DNA from: Kurthia sibirica
GTDB taxonomy: Bacteria; Bacillota; Bacilli; Bacillales_A; Planococcaceae
Reading direction: 5' to 3'
NCBI RefSeq assembly: GCF_003143975.1
Contig: NZ_QFVR01000026.1
Span: forward strand, 1-36,461
DNA length: 36,461 bases
Made by a program: the position numbers and the translations under genes. The notes beneath the pieces are model-generated. The model worked only from the letters and a program-made list of their open reading frames with translations, did no database searches and was not told where the DNA came from. Of this stretch, positions 27,577 to 35,659 are shown in pieces (within the stretch, counting starts at the first letter, position 1; the number at the start of each line of letters is the position of its first letter).

Positions 27577-28608
27577 TTATTTTTGAATGATCTTAAACAT
27601 TTGCTGCGCCGCTGCCATGTCAGTAATAAAAATTGTTTGCTTTGTCGCATTTTTAAAATACGACAAAATCGCTTTCGCTTTCTTGGCACCACCGGCAACA
27701 GCAAGAATAGTGGGACATTTTTTGACCTGCTCTAGTTGTAATCCAACTGTCCTTATCCTTTGTACTGCTTTACCCTGTTCATCAAAGTAATAACCAAAAG
27801 CTTCACCAACTGCACCCTGTTTTTCAAGATCCAAACGTTCATTTGATGACGACTTTCTGCGGTCTGCCATCTCATTTGCCGCTCCAATTCCGTGAATAAC
27901 AATAGAAGTTTTTTCATATAGCTCGATCATCTCAACAACGATTGGTTCTTCTTTCATCGCGTTGTAAGCTGCCTCGCTTAAATACTCTGGTAAATACAAT
28001 GTTTTATAGTCATTACCTGAATTTGTTGCAAAATTTGAAGCGATGGTATTCGCCTGCATTTGAACGTCGACACCCATGCCACCTCTTGCTGCGATGAACA
28101 ACATATCCTTCAATTTGGAGGAAGGCTTAATTGCATTGGCGACGGCGGCTACTGTACTACCACCTGTAACAGCGACAATATCCCCAGCTTTCGCATAGTT
28201 TTCAAGCTCTTCAACTGCTTCAGCACCCATTAAAGCTTTTACTGACGGCTCTGAATCTAAATTACCGTCAACAATAATTACTTTTTGGATACCAAAAATC
28301 TTTTGAAGTTGAATTTCAAGGTCTGAAATGCCCGACCATTCGTAAACAAGTGGTTTTAGTTTTTCTAACACTTGAATACCCACGCTTGTAATTGTCATAC
28401 CTGTTCGACTAACATCTAATAATTGCTGTTCGCGAAGTAAGTCCGTTTCTTTACGTACTTCTCGCTCCGGCAAAGATAGACTATCCGATAAAGATCTACG
28501 TCCAATCGGGCCAAGCATTTGAACCATCTGTAAGATTCGATAACGAATTTGTAATGATTCCGACATTTCCGGTAGCATCTTTAATTGTGCTTCAGTTAAT
28601 GACAGCAT
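27577..28608 (-). CDS. cggR: Central glycolytic genes regulator
   Basis: A 343-residue SorC/DeoR-type repressor of the gap operon. The N-terminal winged helix contains LGPIGRRSLSDSLSLPEREV, close to B. subtilis CggR. The C-terminal sugar-phosphate-binding domain has VAVTGGSTVAAVANA, FIAARGGMGVDVQMQANTI, VHGIGAANEMADRR and AVTEAFGYYF-like AVGEAFGYYF. Fructose 1,6-bisphosphate relieves repression in characterised homologues. I place the start at ATG 28608 (MLSLTEAQ), which follows AAAAGGGGATAT. A longer open frame to 28722 crosses the promoter and operator and is not translated from them. It is cotranscribed with gap 25 bases downstream. Confidence 0.96.
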   Translation of the reverse strand: MLSLTEAQLKMLPEMSESLQIRYRILQMVQMLGPIGRRSLSDSLSLPEREVRKETDLLREQQLLDVSRTGMTITSVGIQVLEKLKPLVYEWSGISDLEIQLQKIFGIQKVIIVDGNLDSEPSVKALMGAEAVEELENYAKAGDIVAVTGGSTVAAVANAIKPSSKLKDMLFIAARGGMGVDVQMQANTIASNFATNSGNDYKTLYLPEYLSEAAYNAMKEEPIVVEMIELYEKTSIVIHGIGAANEMADRRKSSSNERLDLEKQGAVGEAFGYYFDEQGKAVQRIRTVGLQLEQVKKCPTILAVAGGAKKAKAILSYFKNATKQTIFITDMAAAQQMFKIIQK

Positions 28609-28628
28609 TCGATATCCCCTTTTCATAG

Positions 28629-28664
28629 GACATTTAATAACCCATAAGATTATTTTCCGTCCCA
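28629..28664. promoter_or_regulatory. CggR operator
   Basis: Read on the minus strand: TGGGAC, 6 bases, TAAT, 4 bases, TGGGTT, 6 bases, TGTC. This copies the spacing of the B. subtilis CggR operator (CGGGAC-N6-TGTC repeated with a 4-base gap), with some base changes in the middle elements. It lies between the promoter and the cggR start. Confidence 0.7.
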
Positions 28665-28693
28665 CTTGATATAAAAAAATATTTCCTACTGTT

Positions 28694-28722
28694 AGTATAA
28701 CAAGGTTGTCCGTACATTGCAA
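28694..28722 (-). promoter_or_regulatory. Promoter of the cggR-gap operon
   Basis: On the minus strand TTGCAA (28717-28722) and TATACT (28694-28699) are separated by exactly 17 bases. This is close to the sigma-A consensus. The CggR operator begins 30 bases downstream, fitting a roadblock or promoter-proximal repression. Confidence 0.8.
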
Positions 28723-28834
28723 TAATGGGTAGAATCTTATCCCACATTATGACAAAGTAGTTACAAAACAATAGCTTGTGTAGAATTTCGCTTTATTGTC
28801 ATTTTAGCACAGCTACTATTTTGCACCCACTCGA

Positions 28835-29068
28835 TTAATCTGCCAAAACTTCTTCATAAAGCGTCATAAAATCGAGAAGACCCGATTGGACAATTTGACC
28901 ATTTTGCTCCACAACTGGTATTTGCATCATATACTTTTCATGCAAGGCATCATCTTCTTCAATGTTTACAATCTCAATTGTGAAAGCTCTCTCTTCTTGA
29001 ATTATTTTTAGTAAATTCAAACCTTCTTCACAAAGACGACAATCTGGACGACTGTAATACGTAATCAT
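28835..29068 (-). CDS. Glutaredoxin-like thiol-disulfide protein
   Basis: A 77-residue thioredoxin-fold protein with a CxxC redox pair Cys10-Cys13 (SRPDCRLC), a predicted beta-alpha-beta start (ITYYSRPDC), and a cis-proline at IPVVEQNG (about residue 51). This places it in the glutaredoxin/DUF836 group of small proteins found near cggR or glycolytic genes in Bacillales. Its partner is unknown. RBS AAGGAGAG is good. It lies upstream of the cggR promoter, on the same strand, and is probably monocistronic. Confidence 0.8.
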   Translation of the reverse strand: MITYYSRPDCRLCEEGLNLLKIIQEERAFTIEIVNIEEDDALHEKYMMQIPVVEQNGQIVQSGLLDFMTLYEEVLAD

Positions 29069-29377
29069 ATGCGCTCTCCTTCACAATTCATTGTTTGACT
29101 ATATTATAGAAGAAACTCACAATTTTACAAACTATAATGCCTTTCTTTATAAAATAAAAAGGTTCTATCTCAAATATTTGGGGCGTTATTTGGTTCTTTC
29201 AAAAGCATGTTGCTTTTTCTATGTGCTTATTTAATAGTGAAACTCTACTAAAAACTATTTTAATCGCTAAAATGAAAATAAATGGACAAACAAAAAAGGA
29301 ATACCGCATTTACAGATGCGGTATTCCTTTTATTTTTGGCTAAGGTTTTGGATCAGCCTCTTGTCATTGAAGTATAT
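29069..29377. other. Intergenic region with one possible ISL3-type end
   Basis: No gene is seen. GGTTCTATCTCAAATATTTG followed by GGGCG (from 29161) resembles the outer end of ISL3-type elements elsewhere in the window. No partner end is clear, so it may be a solitary remnant. The rest is the exporter terminator (29287-29331) and AT-rich spacer. Confidence 0.4.
29287..29331 (-). terminator. Terminator of the exporter gene
   Basis: A 16-bp stem (arms 29294-29309 and 29316-29331) with a 6-base loop is followed on the minus strand by TTTTTTGTTT. It lies about 45 bases after the stop codon of the exporter gene. Confidence 0.85.
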
Positions 29378-31021
29378 TTATTGATCTTCTTTTGGTGCTG
29401 TTGGTGTTGTAGTTGGCACTTTGTGACCCGGTACAACGACACGTTTTAAGAAGAATGCTAGCACAATCGCTACGATTGTCACGAACATAGCAATAAGGAA
29501 TGAGAAGTTAATCCCTTCAACCATTGCTTTTTTAACAAGTGGATCAGCTAAATCTTTACCCATTTTAGCTGCATATTTAAGAATACTTGGGTCTTCAGAT
29601 AATTGTTTAGCGTATGCTGCAAGATCTGCTTTAGACATCGGCGTACCCGCTTGAGCAGCTTCAGTAGCTTTAGCTGTTACTTGTTCAGTAATACGATCTT
29701 TTACTTTATCTGCAACTTTTAATTTCACATCATCTTCAATACCAGCTGATGCAGTTTTAGTGCGGTGAGACATGATGGTAATCATGATGGCAGCACCAAT
29801 TGCACCAGATACTTGTTGCAGCGTATTGTTCATAGCAGTACCATGTGGATTTAACTGTTGTGGCAATTGGTTTAAACCATTTGTCATTACTGGCATCATA
29901 ACCATTGACATACCGAACATACGAATTGTATAGGCAACCATTAAGTAAGTAAATGTTGTATGCACAGTTAATTGTGATAAATAATAGGTTGCAACTGTCA
30001 TAATGACCAGTCCCGTAATCGCTAACGCTCTTGGACCGATTTTATCAAATAATTTACCAGTTATTGGTGACATTAAGCCCATCACAATCGCACCTGGTAA
30101 CATAAGTAAACCTGAGTCAAGCGGTGTAAATCCGCGAATATTTTGTAGGTAGATTGGTGTTAAAATCATTCCTGAAAACATAGCCATAGATAATACCACT
30201 GAAATAGCAGAACCTAGAGCAAACATTGGTGATTTGTAAACAGCAAAGTTCAACATTGGTTCTTTCATAAAGATTTGTCTAAGGACAAATACAATTAATG
30301 AAATCGCACCAAGTGCAATTGTACCCCATACTTCAAATGCGCCCCAGCCTGCAGAACTAGCTGTACTGAAACCGTATAATAAACCACCGAAACCGATCGT
30401 AGACAATATAAGTGAAGAGACACTTAAGCTAACTTTACGTGTTTCCATAATGTTTTTGAATTTGAAGATGGCAACGATTAAAATAATAACCGCTAACGGT
30501 AAGATCATTTCGAATAATACATGCCAATCATATGTTTCTACGATCCAACCTGATAGCGTTGGTCCAATAGCTGGTGCGGTAATCATAACTAGGCCAAAAA
30601 TCCCCATGACCATACCACGTTTTTGGATTGGGAATGATACAAGCATAATATTCATTAGTAATGGACCCATTACTGCTGCACCCGCTGCTTGAATCATACG
30701 AGCTGTTAACAATACGCTAAATGAATCTGCGAATACTGCAAGTGCTGTACCTGCTGTAAAAATTGCTAACGATGTTATAAATAGTGTTTTATTTTTGATT
30801 CTTGTGATTAAAAATGCACTGGCCGGTACAAGAACACCCGATACAAGCATATAACCCGTTGTTAACCATTGGACTGTAGAAGCTTCAACGTTAAAATCTG
30901 CCATGATTGATGGCAATGCCACATTTAATAATGTATTATTTAATAGTGCTACAAACGCTCCTATAAACAATAGTACAATCATTGCATATGGCGGTTTTTT
31001 TTGTAATTCTTCCATATTCAT
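29378..31021 (-). CDS. MFS drug exporter, DHA2 (EmrB/QacA-like) family
   Basis: A 547-residue proton-driven efflux pump with 14 predicted helices. Characteristic segments are LNNTLLNVALPSIMADF (helix 1), WLTTGYMLVSGVLVPASAFL, RMIQAAGAAVMGPL, APAIGPTLSGWIVETYDWHVLF (motif C and following) and LDSGLLMLPGAIVMGLMSPITGKLFD. Between the last two helices is a hydrophilic, Ala/Lys-rich insert of about 75 residues (about 425-500). I start at ATG 31021 (MNMEELQKK, behind GATGAGGGATC) rather than at 31111, because the upstream frame lies in the promoter. It is divergent from a TetR regulator, the usual layout for inducible multidrug pumps. The exported drug is unknown. Confidence 0.92.
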   Translation of the reverse strand: MNMEELQKKPPYAMIVLLFIGAFVALLNNTLLNVALPSIMADFNVEASTVQWLTTGYMLVSGVLVPASAFLITRIKNKTLFITSLAIFTAGTALAVFADSFSVLLTARMIQAAGAAVMGPLLMNIMLVSFPIQKRGMVMGIFGLVMITAPAIGPTLSGWIVETYDWHVLFEMILPLAVIILIVAIFKFKNIMETRKVSLSVSSLILSTIGFGGLLYGFSTASSAGWGAFEVWGTIALGAISLIVFVLRQIFMKEPMLNFAVYKSPMFALGSAISVVLSMAMFSGMILTPIYLQNIRGFTPLDSGLLMLPGAIVMGLMSPITGKLFDKIGPRALAITGLVIMTVATYYLSQLTVHTTFTYLMVAYTIRMFGMSMVMMPVMTNGLNQLPQQLNPHGTAMNNTLQQVSGAIGAAIMITIMSHRTKTASAGIEDDVKLKVADKVKDRITEQVTAKATEAAQAGTPMSKADLAAYAKQLSEDPSILKYAAKMGKDLADPLVKKAMVEGINFSFLIAMFVTIVAIVLAFFLKRVVVPGHKVPTTTPTAPKEDQ

Positions 31022-31090
31022 TAGTCGATCCCTCATCTGCGATAGTATATTTCGTTCAAAAAAAAAGATTACTTTTAATATAATATACTC

Positions 31091-31130
31091 ATAGTCCAAT
31101 TTTAGCAACAAAAAAAACCGAAAAGTCCAA
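31091..31130. promoter_or_regulatory. Direct repeat in the exporter/regulator divergent region
   Basis: The nonamer AGTCCAATT occurs at 31091-31099 and 31122-31130, a 31-bp step (about three helical turns). Read on the minus strand it is AATTGGACT, with TTGGAC resembling a -35 element. It is a possible TetR binding pair or two alternative promoters. Confidence 0.35.
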
Positions 31131-31133
31131 TTC

Positions 31134-31162
31134 CATTGCTATTAAAGCATTTTATATATAGA
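31134..31162 (+). promoter_or_regulatory. Promoter of the TetR-family regulator
   Basis: TTGCTA (31134-31139) and TATAGA (31157-31162) are separated by 17 bases and lie about 35 bases before the ATG. The direct repeat ends 3 bases upstream of the -35. Confidence 0.5.
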
Positions 31163-31196
31163 ATAGAAGTACAATACAAACATAAAAGGTGAGAAA

Positions 31197-32111
31197 ATGA
31201 ACAATAGAAAACGACAGGTAATACTTGCTTGTGCAAAGTTATTTGCCGAAAAAGGCTTTATTAGTACATCGATCCAAGACATTCTTGATGAGTCACATAT
31301 ATCAAAAGGAACTTTCTACAATTACTTTTCCTCAAAACAGGATTGTTTAATCGCAATTTTAGATATTGGTAGTGAAGAAGCTGCCATTCGCAAGCAAGAA
31401 TTTTTAATCGGAAAGGATTTGGACGATAAAAAAGTCTTAGCTTCTCAAATTTCGACGATTATGCAAGTTAATCGTGAAAGAAATTTGCTACCTATTTTCG
31501 AATCAATCCTTCATTCAGGCGACAAAGAATTAAAAAAAACCGTACAACAATACCATATCCGTGAAATGGAATGGTTATCGGGCAGAATGATTGATGTCTA
31601 TGGCGAAAAAATCCGTCCTTATCGCTATGATGCAACAATTTTACTATTTGGTATGATTAATCAACATCTGCATATCGGCTCGCTCACACACGCTCCTGAA
31701 TCAGAATGTCCCTCTCCTGTCGATGCCTCTCACTATGCGCTTCGTCAACTCGATTCTATCATTCCATCTTTGATAAAAAATAAAGATAGCTATCTTGGTC
31801 CAAGTTTGGAACGTTATATATACGCTAACAAAGATCATATTATACCAAGTCAGTCGGATATTATTGATCAATTAAAAGGTTTCCGAAAAAATCTCGAACC
31901 TACTACACCAGATGATTGTATTGAATTTACCGATTGTTTAATTGAAGAATTCAGTTCACCAAACCCACGCTACTATATTATTAGCACAGTCGCATTCAAA
32001 TTTTACGATACATTCCGTAAATCCAATCATGCATCAGAAGCCATCGCAATTGCTAATGGCGTTTGGCAAATAACACGTGCTCGTAAAGATGAGGCGGAAG
32101 CTCTAAAATAA
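31197..32111 (+). CDS. TetR-family regulator of the exporter
   Basis: A 304-residue regulator, longer than the usual 190-220. The N-terminal helix-turn-helix (about 5-52) has the typical RQVILACAKLFAEKGF, TSIQDILDESHISKGTFYNY and FSSKQDCL. The remainder is helical and poorly conserved, as expected for the ligand pocket, with an extra C-terminal helical part of about 100 residues (about 200-304). It is divergently transcribed from the DHA2 exporter, with 175 bp between, and most likely represses it until a drug binds. RBS is AAAGGTGAG. Confidence 0.9.
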   Translation: MNNRKRQVILACAKLFAEKGFISTSIQDILDESHISKGTFYNYFSSKQDCLIAILDIGSEEAAIRKQEFLIGKDLDDKKVLASQISTIMQVNRERNLLPIFESILHSGDKELKKTVQQYHIREMEWLSGRMIDVYGEKIRPYRYDATILLFGMINQHLHIGSLTHAPESECPSPVDASHYALRQLDSIIPSLIKNKDSYLGPSLERYIYANKDHIIPSQSDIIDQLKGFRKNLEPTTPDDCIEFTDCLIEEFSSPNPRYYIISTVAFKFYDTFRKSNHASEAIAIANGVWQITRARKDEAEALK

Positions 32112-32116
32112 AAAAA

Positions 32117-32557
32117 GGTTCTATTATATAAATAGCGAGAGCTTTCCGCCGACAAGTAACGCACTATTTATTTTAATCATGATAAACATACCTAAAAATA
32201 GACAGAAAAAAGCACAGGTTCACCCAATCTTCTATACTTAAAATGCTGAATAATAAGTAAGAGGAGAAAGGTGAACTATGCTATATGAAGTCTAGCATGA
32301 CTATTCCAGGATTAAAACGATGAAGAATTGGCAAACTGAGATTTTAAATAGCTTCGCTTTTTGTTATTCGAATGGCTTTTTAGAAGGTATTAATAACAAA
32401 ACGAAAGTAATGAAACGACATGCATATGGTTATAAACGATTTGAGCGATTGAGAGCGAAGATCTTACTAACATTAAAGTATAAAGAAGTTGGTTTACATC
32501 TGGGGTGAATGAAATTGAAAATCCAATTTCATTCACCCCAACCTTTGACACAGAGCC
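32117..32557 (+). mobile_element. Internally deleted ISL3-type element, copy 2
   Basis: The left end is GGTTCTATTATATAAATAG at 32117. The right end, read on the minus strand from 32557, is GGCTCTGTGTCAAAGGTTGG followed by GGTG. Both flanks carry seven A (32110-32116 and 32558-32564), which fits a short target duplication. Inside are the 44-base leader shared with copy 1, the first 11 transposase codons and then the C-terminal fifth of the protein. A 23-bp-class inverted repeat (GGGTGAATGAAATTG and its complement, about 32502-32539) forms a hairpin near the right end. Confidence 0.8.
32285..32508 (+). pseudogene. ISL3-family transposase remnant: first codons joined to C-terminus
   Basis: The start MKSSMTIPGLKR matches copy 1 (MKSIMTIPGLKD) and ends in a stop. 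A second frame from 32320 gives WQTEILNSFAFCYSNGFLEG, then INNKTKVMKRHAYGYKRFERLRAKILL, the conserved C-terminus of ISL3 transposases (N-G-x-x-E-G-x-N-N-K-x-K and AYGY motifs). The last catalytic Glu (LEGINNK) remains, but both Asp residues and the zinc region are deleted, so this cannot be active. Confidence 0.8.
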
Positions 32558-32559
32558 AA

Positions 32560-32604
32560 AAAAATGGATTATAAGCCTTTTACCTCGGCTTATAATCCAT
32601 TTTT
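32560..32604. terminator. Terminator of the pyruvyl transferase gene
   Basis: An 18-bp perfect stem (arms 32560-32577 and 32587-32604) with a 9-base loop has T-rich sequence on either strand. It directly abuts the right end of ISL3 copy 2, and the A tract of one arm overlaps the element's flank. It can serve the minus-strand gene at 32720 and stop plus-strand transcription from the element. Confidence 0.8.
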
Positions 32605-32719
32605 ATATTCTATTATAATTACTTGAAAAGAACATTCATGAAGTTTCACACGCCTATTTTAAAAAGAATGTTTTTTCTTCACTCATATTACTTATTGCAA
32701 AAACTAGATGTTCTATTGC

Positions 32720-34117
32720 TTATTTTGATTTGGCAAATATATTGGCTGTTTTCAAAGCCATCTTCACCGCTTTACGGTTTAATGTTCTTTCAAGATAGTT
32801 GATTTTAATCTTTTGAGCTTCCGTCGTTTTTTGAAGTTCTTTTACGATTCGGCGCTCCTTACGTAATTTTTCATCGCTTGTTTCCATCGATAAATTATAA
32901 AAACGATCATAACGCTGACGAATCTCAGTTGCTGATAAATCAACAAAACTTCTTAGCGGCTGCGCCATATCCAACGTTTTAAGTTGCTCATCTAATGGAA
33001 TAACTGTTGGGTTCGTAGATTCCTTATAGATATGATCCAAGTTGTTTTTGTTTAAGAAATTTAAATAACGTTGAAAGTTATTCGCGTGCACTCTTTCACA
33101 ACTATGGAAATCACTTTTTTCAACTAAATCAAAAATATTTGTTTGAGGCGTGATATCTTTTGCCCATATATTATTTAATGAGTGAAATTCCGTTAATTCA
33201 CGCATGCGTCCATCTTTTGGAATAATAATACTCGGTGTACCAGCAATTGTCGCCGTAATATTACCATGTAAACGTGCACCAAAGCTTAAATCTGCTTTGC
33301 CGATAAAATCTATCCAAGATTGTGCATTGAGGAAATAACGTACACGATCATTCTGATAAACAGGATCTGTACTAAAGCTTGGGTAGTTTGGTTTTGGGTT
33401 CCCAAGATTTGGCCCACCTAAATAAGTGAGACGCAATTCTTTTAGCCATTGCGGAATGAAATAATGATTCTCAAATTCATTTTGACTTCTCGTAATAAAA
33501 TCTAAGACATTGTCTGGAGATAGTTTTGATGAATTGACTGTTACAATGGAATCCTTCGTAATTTTAGTATCTCTAATTTTCAGATTTTCTCCGAAAGCAT
33601 ACATGGATGGACAGCCTATAGCCAAGTGATCAATGCCCTCTCTAAATCCTAGATTAGATAAGTATTTGGAAGTGATTTCTCCGCGCACACCAATCATTGA
33701 CGATTTATTGAGTACAGCTTTCACAAATTTTTTGACTGTATCATCAAAATCATTTGTCTTAGTGAGGTCCGGCTCAAAATCAGCTCGTAAACCAACGCCT
33801 ATGACGTAAACAGGTATCGTTAATTTATTGATTAGCGCTGTATATGTTTTTAAAACCTTTTCAAATTCTGGACGAAATGCATCCGCTAAAGGAATAATAT
33901 ATGCATCATAATTGTCATTTATATAACTTGCATCACTTTGATTTACTCGGTAATAATCAGGTATAAATTCAACATCTTCGGTAGTTAATGTTCTATATAC
34001 ACTATACGCATATATTAAATTTCCTACATTCCCTCCGATTGAGTTATTTGCTAAAATATATGCGGCGTCAAAGACATCAGTCGGTAACATCCCACTTCTA
34101 ATTAAATAGCGCTTCAT
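32720..34117 (-). CDS. Polysaccharide pyruvyl transferase family protein
   Basis: A 465-residue protein with the family pattern: NSIGGNVGNLIYAYSVYRTL near the N-terminus (about 27-46), VYVIGVGLRADFEP, VRGEITSKYLSNLG, and the C-terminal FGARLHGNITATIAGTPSIII (about 280-300), which carries the Arg-His pair expected to bind phosphoenolpyruvate. Such enzymes add pyruvate ketals to secondary cell wall polymers or exopolysaccharides. After about residue 400 comes a helical, Lys/Glu-rich stretch with coiled-coil character. I start at ATG 34117, 8 bases after AAAGGGGA, rather than at the adjacent TTG. No glycosyltransferase or polysaccharide genes adjoin it, so its acceptor is unknown. Confidence 0.82.
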   Translation of the reverse strand: MKRYLIRSGMLPTDVFDAAYILANNSIGGNVGNLIYAYSVYRTLTTEDVEFIPDYYRVNQSDASYINDNYDAYIIPLADAFRPEFEKVLKTYTALINKLTIPVYVIGVGLRADFEPDLTKTNDFDDTVKKFVKAVLNKSSMIGVRGEITSKYLSNLGFREGIDHLAIGCPSMYAFGENLKIRDTKITKDSIVTVNSSKLSPDNVLDFITRSQNEFENHYFIPQWLKELRLTYLGGPNLGNPKPNYPSFSTDPVYQNDRVRYFLNAQSWIDFIGKADLSFGARLHGNITATIAGTPSIIIPKDGRMRELTEFHSLNNIWAKDITPQTNIFDLVEKSDFHSCERVHANNFQRYLNFLNKNNLDHIYKESTNPTVIPLDEQLKTLDMAQPLRSFVDLSATEIRQRYDRFYNLSMETSDEKLRKERRIVKELQKTTEAQKIKINYLERTLNRKAVKMALKTANIFAKSK

Positions 34118-34331
34118 CAATAAATCCCCTTTCAGATCATGTACTTTATTATTGTAATGGAGTTTTTCACTATTGATTACCTCTATATTTTATCATACCC
34201 TCTATTGGGAATTTCAGTGCTATTTTCATGTATTTATAATATAGATGTAATGTTCTTAATCCAATTAATATAGAAACTTAACTAGATTGTATTATATTGT
34301 TTAATTATTGTGATTAAAGGGAAAAATTACA

Positions 34332-34369
34332 ATTGAAAAAGCCAATTTAGCTTTTCATGCTAAATTGGC
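34332..34369 (-). terminator. Terminator after tRNA-Arg
   Basis: An 11-bp stem (GCCAATTTAGC / GCTAAATTGGC) with a 7-base loop is followed on the minus strand by TTTTTCAATT. It lies about 10 bases after the tRNA 3' end. Confidence 0.8.
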
Positions 34370-34378
34370 TTACTTTTA

Positions 34379-34450
34379 TGCCCCAGAAGGGAATCGAACC
34401 CCCAGCCTAAGAACCGGAATCTTATGTTTTATCCATTAAACTACTGGGGC
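34379..34450 (-). tRNA. tRNA-Arg (anticodon CCG)
   Basis: The minus strand folds as a cloverleaf. The acceptor stem is GCCCCAG/CTGGGGC, with discriminator A at 34379. The anticodon stem TAAGA/TCTTA encloses loop TTCCGGT with anticodon CCG, reading CGG. The T arm has GGTTCGATTCC. CCA is not encoded. It is a single tRNA gene between the pyruvyl transferase gene and clpP, with its own terminator. Confidence 0.95.
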
Positions 34451-34548
34451 GTCGTGAAAGTCTTTCTATTTTATTATACAAATATAAAAACACTTTGACA
34501 ACCATTGCTTTATTATTTGTCAGCATTTCAAATGATTAACACAATTCA

Positions 34549-34579
34549 TTTGACCTTTCTTGACCAACCAATGTAAAAT
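34549..34579 (+). promoter_or_regulatory. clpP promoter with CtsR operator
   Basis: TTTGACC-TTT-CTTGACC (34549-34565) is the complement of the CtsR heptad repeat GGTCAAA-N3-GGTCAAA with one change. It overlaps a -35 TTGACC (34550-34555). TAAAAT (34574-34579) is the likely -10, with an 18-base spacer. This predicts CtsR repression and heat or protein stress induction of clpP. CtsR itself is not in the window. Confidence 0.85.
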
Positions 34580-34629
34580 AGAGTTATCGCTGATACAGTC
34601 AGCAATTAGAATGAACGGAGGAGAATTAA

Positions 34630-35217
34630 ATGAATTTAATTCCTACAGTAATAGAAACAACAAATCGTGGAGAGCGTGCTTATGATATATACTCTCGCCT
34701 ACTAAAGGATCGTATCATCATGCTAGGAAGTGCAATTGATGATAATGTTGCTAATGCAATCGTATCACAATTACTATTCTTAGAAGCTGAAGATCCAGAA
34801 AAAGATATCTTCTTATACATCAACTCTCCTGGTGGTAGCGTAACTGCTGGTATGGCAATCTATGACACAATGCAGTTCATCAAACCTGATGTTCAAACTA
34901 TGTGTATGGGTATGGCCGCTTCAATGGGTTCATTCCTATTAACAGCTGGAGCTAAAGGCAAACGTTTCGCATTACCTAATGCTGAAATTATGATTCACCA
35001 ACCATTAGGTGGCGCACAAGGACAAGCGACTGAAATTGAAATTGCAGCCCGCCATATCCTAAAAACACGTGAGAAATTAAATAAAATCCTTGCTGAACGT
35101 ACTGGTCAACCAGTTGAAGTGATTGAAAAAGATACAGACCGTGATAATTTCATGACTGCTGAACAGGCTGTTGAATACGGCTTAATCGATAAAATCATGA
35201 TTCGCAACGAAAAATAA
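34630..35217 (+). CDS. clpP: ATP-dependent Clp protease proteolytic subunit
   Basis: A 195-residue serine peptidase that forms the double-heptameric chamber used with ClpX or ClpC. The catalytic triad is Ser98 (GMAASMGSF), His123 (MIHQPLGG) and Asp172 (DRDNFM). [16 protein letters not shown] and the C-terminal [13 protein letters not shown] are intact. It starts behind GGAGGAGAATTAA and is monocistronic with a terminator. ClpXP is also one of the proteases that removes proteins tagged by the tmRNA at the other end of this window. Confidence 0.99.
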   Translation: MNLIPTVIETTNRGERAYDIYSRLLKDRIIMLGSAIDDNVANAIVSQLLFLEAEDPEKDIFLYINSPGGSVTAGMAIYDTMQFIKPDVQTMCMGMAASMGSFLLTAGAKGKRFALPNAEIMIHQPLGGAQGQATEIEIAARHILKTREKLNKILAERTGQPVEVIEKDTDRDNFMTAEQAVEYGLIDKIMIRNEK

Positions 35218-35227
35218 ATAATAGAAG

Positions 35228-35266
35228 ACAAGCTCAGTGACACGCCATGTTGCTGAGCTTGTTTTC
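35228..35266 (+). terminator. clpP terminator
   Basis: A 10-bp stem (ACAAGCTCAG / CTGAGCTTGT) with a 15-base loop is followed by TTTCTATTT. It lies 10 bases after the clpP stop and directly before ISL3 copy 3. Confidence 0.8.
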
Positions 35267-35275
35267 TATTTATAA

Positions 35276-35586
35276 GCCTCTGTGTCACATACTCGGGTGA
35301 ATGAAATTGGATTTTCAGTTTCGTTCACCTTTTTCAATATAACCCAGATGTAACCAATCTTTTTGTATTTTATTGCTACTCGTCTTTTGGCTCTAAATTG
35401 CTCAAACTGCTTATAACCCTATGCATATCGTTTTATTTCTTTGATTTTCGTGATCAAAAGATCTTTCACTTACTTATTATTCAGCCTTTTAAGTATATAA
35501 AAATGGGTGAACCTGTACTTTTCTATGTCTTCTTTTGTGTATTGTTATTTCTACTATTTTAAAACCTCAACCTATATAATAGCATC
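35276..35586 (-). mobile_element. Internally deleted ISL3-type element, copy 3 (degenerate)
   Basis: The right end is at 35276 on the plus strand (GCCTCTGTGTCA, then CGGGTGAATGAAATTG). The left end is at 35586 on the minus strand (GATGCTATTATATAGG). The leader (ACAGGTTCACCCA, TATACTTAAAA, CTGAATAATAAGTAAG) matches copies 1 and 2 with more mutations. Between 35345 and 35455 (minus) the C-terminal transposase remnant reads ITKIKEIKRYA, a stop codon, then GYKQFEQFRAKRR. The AYGY motif is itself broken by the stop. It is the oldest-looking of the three copies and sits between clpP and an unrelated gene. Confidence 0.7.
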
Positions 35587-35637
35587 AAAAAAAAAGCACT
35601 GCAGACCAAGAAGATTTTTCTTGGCATGCAGTGCTTT
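35586..35637 (-). terminator. Terminator of the 106-residue protein gene
   Basis: An 11-bp outer stem (35593-35603 with 35627-35637), a small internal loop and a 7-bp inner stem are followed on the minus strand by a run of T. It lies about 22 bases beyond the stop codon and abuts the left end of ISL3 copy 3. Confidence 0.82.
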
Positions 35638-35659
35638 GAATTTTTATATATTGTCTACT

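Noticed and set aside
28609-28722. Longer N-terminus for CggR
   Set aside because: The extension covers the operator and -10 region, lacks a ribosome site and does not resemble known CggR N-termini.
31022-31111. Longer N-terminus for the DHA2 exporter
   Set aside because: The 30 extra residues lie in the promoter region. The ATG at 31021 has a suitable ribosome site and matches family starts.
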